The translations under genes and the position numbers were made by a program. From positions 1 to 7,031 of the forward strand of contig JARCRR010000152.1 of NCBI GenBank assembly GCA_029850565.1: a stretch of DNA of 7,031 nucleotides, given 5' to 3'. The notes under the pieces were generated by a model that had not been told where the DNA came from, ran no database searches, and saw only the letters and a list, made by a program, of their open reading frames with translations. This DNA is from Gallionella sp. Its GTDB lineage: Bacteria; Pseudomonadota; Gammaproteobacteria; Burkholderiales; Gallionellaceae. Shown piece after piece: positions 1 to 6,967 of this stretch; the stretch's first letter is position 1; the number at the start of each line of letters is the position of its first letter.

Positions 1-1043
1 GCGTGATCTTGAATCTGCGCAACGCCCACGAAGTCCGTGCGGCTTATCAAAAGATCTGCGAGAACATCCAGTTCAACCGCCCCAACGCCAAGATGGAAGG
101 CATCTCCATCGAGCCGATGATCGTGAAGAGAAATGGTCGCGAGTTGATGATCGGCGTCACCACCGACCCTGCATTCGGCCCGGTCATCACCTTCGGCGCG
201 GGCGGCACCGCAGTGGAGATCATGGGCGACCGCGCGGTTGCTTTACCTCCTTTGAACACCTTCCTTGTCAAAGAGCTGATCAACGACACACGCATCGCCA
301 AGATGCTCGGCAAGTTCCGCAACATGGCTCCGGCCAATATGGAAGCACTGGAAGATGTGCTATTGCGCGTCTCTGAAATGGTGTGCGAACTGCCGCTACT
401 GAAAGAGATGGACATCAACCCGCTCATCCTCGACGAGAATGGTGCGCTCGCTGCCGACGCACGCGTGGTGGTGGAATACCGGCAACCGAGCGCAGACCGC
501 TACGCGCACATGGCGATCTACCCCTACCCTACACACTTGGTCAGCGAGTGGCAGTTGGCCGACGGTACCGATATCACCATCCGCCCCATCCGTCCCGAGG
601 ACGCACAACTGGTGAAACAGTTCGTGCATGACCTGTCCGATGAGACGAAATATTTCCGCTTCATGAACAGCGTGCAGGAGTTGACCGAAGAGATGCTGGC
701 ACGACTGACGCAGATCGACTACAGCCGCGAACTGGCATTGATCGCCGTGACAGAAGAACATGAAAAAGAGGTTCAACTGGGCGTGGCGCGTTACGCCATC
801 AATCCGGACAGCACCTCATGCGAATTCGCCCTGGTGGTCGCGGACAACATCACCGGCAAAGGCTTGGGGCAAAAGCTCATGGTGTCGCTGATGGAAGCGG
901 CGCGCTCCAAGGGCTTGGAAGTCATCGAAGGCGAAGTATTGAGTCACAACCACAACATGCTGAAGCTGATGACTCGTCTTGGTTTTTCCATCAAGAACAG
1001 CAGCGAAGATTCGGGAATCATGAAGGTCAGCAAGGCGCTGTAA
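1..1043 (+). CDS. Pat/PatZ-like protein acyltransferase (ATP-grasp + GNAT), 3' part only
   Basis: This is the C-terminal 346 or so residues of a much larger protein. The frame is open at the left edge, so the GTG at base 3 is almost certainly an internal valine. Residues 1-160 match the end of the ATP-grasp half of NDP-forming acyl-CoA synthetases: there is an EPMIVKRNGRELMIG stretch at about 37-51, a glycine-rich FGAGGTAVEI at about 64-73, and EMDINPLIL at about 135-143. Residues 192-346 form a GNAT acetyltransferase domain, with an acetyl-CoA pyrophosphate loop TGKGLGQ (284-290) and a likely catalytic glutamate E274 in CEFALVVAD. In E. coli PatZ and Salmonella Pat this fusion acetylates lysines of metabolic enzymes such as acetyl-CoA synthetase in the cytoplasm; the full protein is near 900 residues. 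Role is inferred from the family. Whether the synthetase half is active cannot be seen here. It converges on the receptor gene downstream. Confidence 0.9.
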   Translation, partial: VILNLRNAHEVRAAYQKICENIQFNRPNAKMEGISIEPMIVKRNGRELMIGVTTDPAFGPVITFGAGGTAVEIMGDRAVALPPLNTFLVKELINDTRIAKMLGKFRNMAPANMEALEDVLLRVSEMVCELPLLKEMDINPLILDENGALAADARVVVEYRQPSADRYAHMAIYPYPTHLVSEWQLADGTDITIRPIRPEDAQLVKQFVHDLSDETKYFRFMNSVQELTEEMLARLTQIDYSRELALIAVTEEHEKEVQLGVARYAINPDSTSCEFALVVADNITGKGLGQKLMVSLMEAARSKGLEVIEGEVLSHNHNMLKLMTRLGFSIKNSSEDSGIMKVSKAL

Positions 1044-1062
1044 GACTTTCCGAAGCGAAATC

Positions 1063-1077
1063 CGCCCAACGCGGGCG
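1063..1077. terminator. Possible weak bidirectional terminator hairpin
   Basis: A GC-only hairpin lies in the 62-bp gap between two convergent genes. The arms CGCCC (1063-1067) and GGGCG (1073-1077) enclose a five-base loop AACGC. No good T-tract follows on the plus strand. On the minus strand only a short ATTTC follows. The position between convergent stops favours a terminator, but the stem is only 5 bp, so this is a weak call. Confidence 0.35.
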
Positions 1078-1105
1078 ATACAGAGACCTGCTGACGTTGA
1101 TGTTT

Positions 1106-4100
1106 TTAAACAGGCAACGAATAGTCCTTCTCGCGGAACAATCTCAGGCAAGCGGAGGCTACCGATGGATCGTAGATACTGCCGCTGCCGCGTTCGATCT
1201 CCGCAAGCGCCGCTTGGATGCCGAGAGCGGGCCGGTAGGGGCGGTGCGATGACATGGACTCGACCACATCAGCCACCGCCATGATGCGGGCGTCCAGCAG
1301 GATCTCGTCGCCCTTCAGTCCGCGCGGGTAACCGCTGCCGTCCATGCGTTCATGATGCTGGAGTGCGATCTCCGCCACCGGCCAGGGAAATTTCACATCC
1401 TTCAGCACGTCATAACCGGCTTGGGGATGTCCCTTGATCATCAAGAATTCGATCTCGGACAGTCTTCCGGGCTTGGCGAGTATCTCTGTCGGTATGGTGA
1501 TCTTGCCGACATCATGCAGGTGGCCTGCGACTTTCAACCCATCCTGTTGGCGTTGGTCGAAACCGAGTTCGGCACCAATGGCCGCGGCGATCTCAGACAC
1601 CCTGCGCTCATGACCGGCAGTATAGGGATCGCGCATCTCGCTCAAGATGGTTGCCACTTCCACGGTTTGCATGAAGGACATCTCGATCTGGGCGACATAT
1701 TGCTTGATCTGCTCCTCGGTCTGTTTGCGTTTGGCCTCGAGATCGAAATTGTCCAGCGCAAAACTGATATCCGCGCACATCTCGATCAGCAATTTTCGTA
1801 TGGCTTCATCGAAAGCATAAATTTCACCGGCATACAGCGTTAAAGCGCCGATGACTACACCGTTGCGCAGCAACGGCAACGCGGCCGAGGCACCCCAACC
1901 GGAACGTATGCCGCGCTCATGCCACATCGCGGTGGCCGGGTCACGCTGGAAATCCTGACACCAGAATGAGCGGTTCTCGCGAATGGCAGTGCCGGTCGGG
2001 CCTCGCCCGTATGGCTCACCGGCATCGGTGGAGATATGGATGTCTTTCAGATACTCCATATCATCGCCATAGGAGGCAACCGGATTGACCCGCTTGCCCG
2101 CCTCGTCCACCAACCCGATCCACGCCATCTTCATGCCGCCGAATTGCACCGCGATGCGGCATATTTGCGGGAACAACTGTTCTTCATCGGTGCAGCGCAC
2201 AATGACCTCGTTGCACTGGCTCAAAGCAGCGTAGATGTTGCTAATGCGCCGGATTTTGGCTTCGTTCGCCTTGCGCTCGGAGATGTCCTGTTTTACCGCG
2301 ACAAAATGTGCGATCACCCCCTGCTCATCCACCACGGGAGTGATCGTCATTTCCTCGTCGTACAGGGTGCCGTCCTTATGGCGGTTGATCAATTCACCGC
2401 GCCACGGTTTTCCTGACAGGATGGTTTGCCAAAGTTGCTCGTAATAGGACTGGCTTTGCTTGCCGGATCTGACCAATTCTTTTGGGCGATGCCCGATCGC
2501 TTCGCTCACGCTATAACCGGTGAGTTTGCTGAACGCCTGATTCACCCATTGGATACGTGCATCGTTATCGGTGATCACCACCGCATTGGCAGCCACATTC
2601 AGGGCCAGGTCCTTCAGACGCAAATCATCCTGGATGCGCACGCGCTCGATCACCAGTGCGGCCAGTTTTGCATAGCGCTCCATCAGGACGATCTCGGTGT
2701 TCGATGGTTGAGCTGGTTTCTTGTGATAGACGGTGAACGTACCAAGCGTGTGTTCGGCGCTATCTTTGATCGGCTGCGACCAGCAAGAGCGCACACCCGT
2801 CTGACGCGCCAGACCACGCAACAACTCCCAATCTTGGTGTTGATTCACATCTGCAACGATGACGCGCTCGCCGCGATATGCCGCCGTTCCATATAATCCA
2901 GCATCTTCGCTGACCTCGAGCCCCTCTATCGCTTGGCGATACGACTCAGGCAGACTCGGTGCCGCGCCGCGGCGCAGATGCTTACCCTCCTCATCCAGCA
3001 AAAAGATCGAGCACAGCATATCCGGATGCATGGCCTCGACCTGACGCACCAATTCATCCAGTACCGCATGCAACGACATACCCATACTGACCTGCCGGAG
3101 GATATGGTTGTGCAATGCCAACTCGCTGCTGCTGTTGCGCAGCTCTGTCGTCAATTCTGCGGCGATCAGCTCTGCATTACGCCGGGTATCGAGATAAGAC
3201 AGCATCAGCAGAAACAGTAACAGACTCGATCCCAATCCCCCTATCAAGACTATCCATGCCTCGCTGTAATCGAGGTAATCCACACTGCCTGCTGCATGCG
3301 TAAAGCGTAATGTCCACTCGCGTCCGTATAGGCTTATGTGTCGCTCAAGATTGAAGGGAGCGGAAATGTCGGGCGCTGTGCCCCTGCCCGCTTCGCTGTT
3401 GTAAAGCAAACTATCCGCGCTGGCATGATGACCGTCATAGACCTCCAGATGCAGGTGGGATGCCATCGGGTTATCGCCGTTTTTCAACACACCTTCCAGC
3501 AAGTCATCCATACGGAACGGACTATATACCCAGCCATACAGTGCAGCACGGCGCTGTTCTATGGTTTCGACAGACATCGCTTTGCGGTATACCGGCACGT
3601 ACATCAGAGTACCCGCTTGCACATCTTTGCTGGTCTCCTGCACCAATATCACTTTGCCGGACAAGGCGACCATACCTTCATCGCGCGCCTGCTCCATCGC
3701 CGCACGGCGCACCGGTTCGGAATACATGTCGTAACCGAAAGCTCTCAGATTGCGACCTTCGAAGGGTTCCAGATAGACGATGGACGAATACACGTTGCGT
3801 TTACCCGCAGGGCGCACGGCGTAATCGGGGAAGCCTTGTTTGCGGATTTCGGCAGTATGTCTGTCCAACTGGTCTTGGGGGATCAGCAAGGAGAATCCCA
3901 GTCCCTGTATGCCGTTGAAGTGGCGGTCGATCTGCAAACGTTTCGCATAGGCGTGCCACTCATCGCGTTCAACGCTTTGCGAAGCATCGAACAGCGCTGC
4001 ACCACCCAACAGCACCTGTTTATGTGCCTCGAGTCGAGCTGCGATCTTGTGCTGGATATCATCAGATTCCATCGCAATCTGATGTTGCGCGTCCGACTCG

Positions 4101-4258
4101 GCATTCGACTTGGCCAGATAACTGACATAAACGGAGGCCGACAGACAAGCCAGCAACACCAGCCAGGCTTTCAGATAACGTTTGGCAAAGAGCGACCGGT
4201 CAGACATGGAGTTACTTGTTCGCTTAACCGCCTCTGCTTTGAGCATGCTCTTGATCAT
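1106..4258 (-). CDS. Membrane receptor c-di-GMP phosphodiesterase, CHASE-GAF-PAS-GAF-HD-GYP
   Basis: Predicted inner-membrane sensor that hydrolyses cyclic di-GMP. For the 1050-residue protein: TM1 about 29-48; periplasmic CHASE domain about 75-280 (a GGAALFDAS motif, then AFGYDMYSEPVRRAAM and MYVPVY); TM2 about 334-356; GAF about 392-538; PAS about 548-660; GAF about 685-838; a short charged helix; HD-GYP about 864-1045. The catalytic set looks complete: GHERR (882-886), H915-D916 in HLHDVGK, GHPQAG (943-948), HHER (968-971), DGSGYP (973-978), D997 in VADVVES and RPYRP. No GGDEF or EAL domain is present, so it should be a dedicated phosphodiesterase. The ATG at 4258 was chosen because GAGGT lies about 7 bases upstream; the frame extends to 4303, and an internal ATG at 4207 lacks a good ribosome site. 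Ligands of the sensor domains are unknown. It has its own candidate promoter downstream of hypE. Confidence 0.93.
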   Translation of the reverse strand: MIKSMLKAEAVKRTSNSMSDRSLFAKRYLKAWLVLLACLSASVYVSYLAKSNAESDAQHQIAMESDDIQHKIAARLEAHKQVLLGGAALFDASQSVERDEWHAYAKRLQIDRHFNGIQGLGFSLLIPQDQLDRHTAEIRKQGFPDYAVRPAGKRNVYSSIVYLEPFEGRNLRAFGYDMYSEPVRRAAMEQARDEGMVALSGKVILVQETSKDVQAGTLMYVPVYRKAMSVETIEQRRAALYGWVYSPFRMDDLLEGVLKNGDNPMASHLHLEVYDGHHASADSLLYNSEAGRGTAPDISAPFNLERHISLYGREWTLRFTHAAGSVDYLDYSEAWIVLIGGLGSSLLLFLLMLSYLDTRRNAELIAAELTTELRNSSSELALHNHILRQVSMGMSLHAVLDELVRQVEAMHPDMLCSIFLLDEEGKHLRRGAAPSLPESYRQAIEGLEVSEDAGLYGTAAYRGERVIVADVNQHQDWELLRGLARQTGVRSCWSQPIKDSAEHTLGTFTVYHKKPAQPSNTEIVLMERYAKLAALVIERVRIQDDLRLKDLALNVAANAVVITDNDARIQWVNQAFSKLTGYSVSEAIGHRPKELVRSGKQSQSYYEQLWQTILSGKPWRGELINRHKDGTLYDEEMTITPVVDEQGVIAHFVAVKQDISERKANEAKIRRISNIYAALSQCNEVIVRCTDEEQLFPQICRIAVQFGGMKMAWIGLVDEAGKRVNPVASYGDDMEYLKDIHISTDAGEPYGRGPTGTAIRENRSFWCQDFQRDPATAMWHERGIRSGWGASAALPLLRNGVVIGALTLYAGEIYAFDEAIRKLLIEMCADISFALDNFDLEAKRKQTEEQIKQYVAQIEMSFMQTVEVATILSEMRDPYTAGHERRVSEIAAAIGAELGFDQRQQDGLKVAGHLHDVGKITIPTEILAKPGRLSEIEFLMIKGHPQAGYDVLKDVKFPWPVAEIALQHHERMDGSGYPRGLKGDEILLDARIMAVADVVESMSSHRPYRPALGIQAALAEIERGSGSIYDPSVASACLRLFREKDYSLPV

Positions 4259-4307
4259 AAGTCGACCTCGAATGATGCATATCGTCCAAAAAATACGGCG
4301 CACGTCG

Positions 4308-4326
4308 CGAAGAATATTATTCTTCG
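4308..4326. promoter_or_regulatory. Perfect 19-bp palindrome, candidate operator
   Basis: The 8-bp arms CGAAGAAT (4308-4315) and ATTCTTCG (4319-4326) are exact reverse complements around a 3-base centre ATT. The site covers the proposed -10 box of the receptor gene and reaches its start point, which is where a repressor operator would sit. No T-tract follows, so a terminator is less likely. I do not recognise the motif as the consensus of a known regulator. Confidence 0.45.
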
Positions 4327-4342
4327 GTCATGTTGCTGTAAA
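4314..4342 (-). promoter_or_regulatory. Candidate sigma70 promoter of the HD-GYP receptor gene
   Basis: On the minus strand a -35 box TTTACA (4337-4342; 5 of 6 to TTGACA) is followed after exactly 17 bp by a -10 box TAATAT (4314-4319; 4 of 6 to TATAAT). Transcription would start near 4307, giving a leader of about 49 bases before the ATG at 4258. This suggests the receptor gene can be transcribed independently of hypE, although readthrough from hypE is not excluded. Confidence 0.45.
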
Positions 4343-4394
4343 TCGTTCCGTGCTTTGAAGAGGCTATGGAGCAGCCCGACCACAGCAACGGGTC

Positions 4395-5438
4395 TCAGCA
4401 TATCCGCGGCAACTGCTCTCCCGTCAGCCAATCGACGATGCGACGCCCACCCAATCTGGTGGTCATCTGCACGAAACCGTGCGCGTCTGCTATCACTTCG
4501 CCGATGATCGCCGCTCGGCTTCCCTGCGGATGGGCGCGCATCACGGACAATAATCTTTCCGCATCTTGAGCGGCACAGATAGCGACCAGCTTGCCTTCGT
4601 TGGCGACGTATAACGGATCGAGTCCCAGGAATTCGCAGGCGGCAGCAACGGTCGGGTTCACCGGAATGGCTGCTTCTTGCAGTGTCATCCCTACCCCCGA
4701 TTGTTGTGCGATCTCGTTGAGCGTGGTCGCCAACCCGCCGCGCGTCGGGTCGCGCAGCACATGCAGTTCGGCACCGCTGTCCAACATGGCAGCGACCAGC
4801 CCATGCAGCGATGCGGTGTCGGAGACGATGGGTGCATCGAAACTCAATCCCTCGCGTTGCGACAGGATGGCCATGCCGTGATCTCCCAGCGTGCCCGACA
4901 ACAATATCTTGTCGCCCGGCCGTGCCGAGTCACCCGAGAGTGTGATGCCTTCGCGCACCACGCCCACGCCCACGCCGGTGGTGGTGATGAACACGCCGTC
5001 GCCCTTGCCGCGCTCCACTACTTTGGTGTCACCGGTGACGATAGACACACCCGCCTCACGTGCGGCACGCGCCATCGATTCGACGATGCGCTTGAGGTCG
5101 GTCAGCGCAAATCCCTCTTCGAGGATGAACGAAGCCGCCAGATACAGTGGCTGCGCACCCATCATCGCCAGATCGTTGACCGTGCCGTGCACCGACAAGC
5201 AGCCGATGTCGCCGCCCGCAAAGAACAGCGGCGATACCACATGCGCATCACAGGACATCACCAATCTGCCACTCATCGCAGGCAGCAACGCCCCGTCGTT
5301 GCCCTGCGCCAAATACGGATTGTCAAATGACTTGCCAAAGAGATCGGTGATGAGTTGCGCCATCGCGCGTCCACCCGAACCGTGCGACATCTCGACGCGA
5401 CCGTGTTTGAAATCGAGAGGACGTGAATAGGAATGCAT
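4395..5438 (-). CDS. hypE: Hydrogenase expression/formation protein HypE
   Basis: HypE is a cytoplasmic [NiFe]-hydrogenase maturation enzyme. It dehydrates, with ATP, the carbamoyl group placed by HypF on its C-terminal cysteine, making the thiocyanate that supplies the active-site CN ligands through HypC-HypD. The 347-residue protein has the usual family length. Visible marks are SHGSGG (18-23), PLFFAGGDIG (70-79), GTVNDLAMMGA (85-95), VTGDTKVVERG (134-144), LRDPTRGG (228-235), YVANEGKL (277-284) and the diagnostic C-terminal LPRIC with acceptor cysteine C347. The PRIC tail separates it from the related SelD, ThiL and PurM enzymes. The ATG at 5438 fits the family N-terminus (RPLDFKHGRVEMSHG) and has a partial ribosome site, GGGA, 6 bases upstream; a GTG at 5492 in the same frame would add 18 unlikely residues. 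No other hyp or hydrogenase gene lies within the window. Upstream it diverges from the TolC-family gene. No strong promoter of its own stands out. Confidence 0.95.
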   Translation of the reverse strand: MHSYSRPLDFKHGRVEMSHGSGGRAMAQLITDLFGKSFDNPYLAQGNDGALLPAMSGRLVMSCDAHVVSPLFFAGGDIGCLSVHGTVNDLAMMGAQPLYLAASFILEEGFALTDLKRIVESMARAAREAGVSIVTGDTKVVERGKGDGVFITTTGVGVGVVREGITLSGDSARPGDKILLSGTLGDHGMAILSQREGLSFDAPIVSDTASLHGLVAAMLDSGAELHVLRDPTRGGLATTLNEIAQQSGVGMTLQEAAIPVNPTVAAACEFLGLDPLYVANEGKLVAICAAQDAERLLSVMRAHPQGSRAAIIGEVIADAHGFVQMTTRLGGRRIVDWLTGEQLPRIC

Positions 5439-5452
5439 GATAAGTCCCACAG

Positions 5453-5499
5453 TTTGCGGTATCAAAAAATTTTGCGGATGTAACCATATCACTGCAAAA
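5453..5499. repeat. Three TTTGCRG motifs in the divergent hypE / TolC-family region
   Basis: TTTGCGG occurs at 5453-5459 and again at 5471-5477, 18 bp apart start to start. A third copy, inverted, is CTGCAAA at 5492-5498. The second and third copies form an imperfect inverted repeat, TTTTGCGG / CTGCAAAA (7 of 8), with a 14-base spacer. They lie just upstream of the hypE start and could bind a regulator. They are short, so chance is possible. Confidence 0.3.
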
Positions 5500-5518
5500 C
5501 CGACTCGCGGAACAATTC

Positions 5519-5547
5519 TGGAATCTAAATATCCCAGTCGCTATACT
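5519..5547 (+). promoter_or_regulatory. Candidate promoter of the TolC-family export operon
   Basis: A good -10 box TATACT (5542-5547; 5 of 6 to TATAAT) is preceded after 17 bp by a poor -35 box TGGAAT (5519-5524; 3 of 6). Transcription would start near 5554, leaving a leader of about 22 bases before the ATG at 5576. The weak -35 would suit an activated promoter, but that is inference. Confidence 0.35.
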
Positions 5548-5575
5548 CACACCAAGACGTTACGTGCCGCTCCCC

Positions 5576-6967
5576 ATGCGATCATATTCGAAAGGATTAC
5601 TGCTGTTGCTTATGTTTGGCATGGGCGGCGAGGCCGTTCTTGCCGCTGAGGCGGCGAATATGTTCTCAATGGTCGATGACTCACCACAGAAGCCCGTTCC
5701 ACAAAGCGGCGCTCCTTGTTCTCCGATTGTGCCGGGGCAAGTTTTGGACGTGCTCGATGTGGTCAACCTTGCGCTGTGCAACAATCCGCAAACGCGTGAG
5801 GTCTGGGCGAATTCACGCGCACAGGCCGCGCAGGTGGGCGTCAGCAAAGCGAACTACCTTCCCTCGCTCGACCTGAATGCGACAGGCAGCAGCAATTCTT
5901 CCGGTAGCGATCAGCGTAGCGTTTCTTTGACTCTATCCTATCTGCTCTTCGATTTCGGGGCGCGTGCCGCGAACCTTGAGAATGCCCGACAATTGCTGGC
6001 GGCAACAAGCGCGATTCAGGACGGTACGGTGCAAGCGGTGTTCCTCTCTGCGGTTCAAGCCTACTATCAGGTACAGGCAACGCAGGCTGCACTGGATGCC
6101 GCCGTTACAGCCGAGCGTTCGTCCAAACAAAGTGCGGCGGCAGCCGATGCGCGCTACGGTGCAGGCAGTTCGACCCGTGCCGATAAGCTGCAAGCCTTGA
6201 CCGCAGCTTCTCAAGCCACACTGAACCGTATCACCGCCGAAGGAAACATGAAGAAGGCTACAGGGGCGCTGGCGAACATCATCGGGCTAGATGCCGATCA
6301 AGTCGTGTCGCTAAAAGAGTCCAACACGGAACCCGTTCCCGAGGATTTCGAACAGGGTGTAAAGTCGCTGATCGAGGAAGCGAGGAAGCGGCGCCCAGAC
6401 CTGATAGCTGCGGAAGCACAAGTCAAAGCCGCCGAGGCCAGTGCGGACTCATCGCGCGCAGCCGACAGGCCGACCGTCTCGTTAAGCGCCTCGTCCAAGC
6501 AAAGCAGCGGCTCCGGTTTGAGCGCCAATGTCAGCTCGGTCGGTATCACCCTCAATGTCCCGTTGTTCTCCGGCCGTGCCCCAGCCTATCGCACACGTGC
6601 GGCCGAAGCCAAACTGGAATCGCTTCAGGCACAGTTGGAGCGCGTCCGTTTGCAAGTCGCACTGGATGTGTGGAATGCTTATCAGAACCTGATGACGGCG
6701 ACCCAATCGTTGCGCACCACCGCTTTTTTGTTGAACAGTGCGGAACAGTCTGAACGTGTCGCGCTTGGGCGTTATCAGGCTGGCGTGGGTAATATGCTGG
6801 ACGTGTTGAACGCACAGAATGCACTGGCCAATGCGCGGCAGCAGCGCATCCAGTCCACCTTCGATTGGAACATCAGCCGCGCCACACTGGCACAGGTCAT
6901 GGGCAGTCTGGACGATAACCTGTTGCACACCTTGTCGCCCGAAATCGGCGAGAAAGAACACCGATGA
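5576..6967 (+). CDS. TolC-family outer-membrane export channel
   Basis: Predicted outer-membrane and periplasm-spanning channel of a tripartite export system (type I secretion or efflux). Of 463 residues, about 1-23 form a signal peptide with a leucine-rich core and a likely cut at VLA/AEA; there is no lipobox cysteine, so it is not a CusC/OprM-type lipoprotein. The mature part shows the duplicated TolC fold: SYLLFDFGARAA (about 121-132) and the matching LNVPLFSGRAPAYRTRA (about 326-342), plus paired helix motifs ARYGAGSSTRADKL (about 192-205) and GRYQAGVGNMLDVLNAQNAL (about 398-417). Cysteines C48 and C68 flank the start of the first helical region and could form a disulfide; the LCNNPQTRE context recalls CyaE-like channels of type I secretion. 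The ATG at 5576 was chosen over an in-frame GTG at 5564 because it gives a compact signal peptide and fits the candidate start site near 5554; neither has a clear ribosome site. The stop overlaps the next start (ATGA). Substrate unknown. Confidence 0.9.
   Translation: MRSYSKGLLLLLMFGMGGEAVLAAEAANMFSMVDDSPQKPVPQSGAPCSPIVPGQVLDVLDVVNLALCNNPQTREVWANSRAQAAQVGVSKANYLPSLDLNATGSSNSSGSDQRSVSLTLSYLLFDFGARAANLENARQLLAATSAIQDGTVQAVFLSAVQAYYQVQATQAALDAAVTAERSSKQSAAAADARYGAGSSTRADKLQALTAASQATLNRITAEGNMKKATGALANIIGLDADQVVSLKESNTEPVPEDFEQGVKSLIEEARKRRPDLIAAEAQVKAAEASADSSRAADRPTVSLSASSKQSSGSGLSANVSSVGITLNVPLFSGRAPAYRTRAAEAKLESLQAQLERVRLQVALDVWNAYQNLMTATQSLRTTAFLLNSAEQSERVALGRYQAGVGNMLDVLNAQNALANARQQRIQSTFDWNISRATLAQVMGSLDDNLLHTLSPEIGEKEHR

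Larger units (their letters stand above)
4259..4394 (-). other. Intergenic region between hypE and the HD-GYP receptor gene
   Basis: This 136-bp gap holds the ribosome site of the receptor gene (GAGGT just beyond 4258), a promoter candidate and a 19-bp palindrome, each listed separately. It also has a second 8-bp inverted repeat, GTTGCTGT at 4332-4339 and ACAGCAAC at 4382-4389, with 42 bases between the arms. No clear intrinsic terminator for hypE (stem plus T-tract) is visible. Confidence 0.6.

Noticed and set aside
1352..2896. Several plus-strand open frames of about 125-165 codons opposite the receptor gene
   Set aside because: All lie antisense to clear GAF, PAS and HD-GYP coding sequence and have no family resemblance.
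4259..4303. Upstream extension of the receptor gene to an earlier start at 4303
   Set aside because: The ATG at 4258 has a strong GAGGT ribosome site, and the extension would lie inside the leader just after the proposed transcription start.
3338..4507. 389-codon open frame on the plus strand opposite the receptor gene and the end of hypE
   Set aside because: It runs antisense across two well-supported genes, shows no recognisable domain, and its composition is that of a complementary-strand shadow in GC-rich DNA.
4395..5438. Identification as selenophosphate synthetase (SelD) or a thiamine/purine relative
   Set aside because: The C-terminal PRIC cysteine tail and the PLFFAGGDIG and GTVNDLAMMGA motifs are those of HypE.
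5452..5465. Possible FNR box upstream of hypE (TTGAT on the minus strand)
   Set aside because: Only one half-site is good (ATCAA on the plus strand); the partner GTTTG matches the consensus poorly, so an FNR site is not supported.
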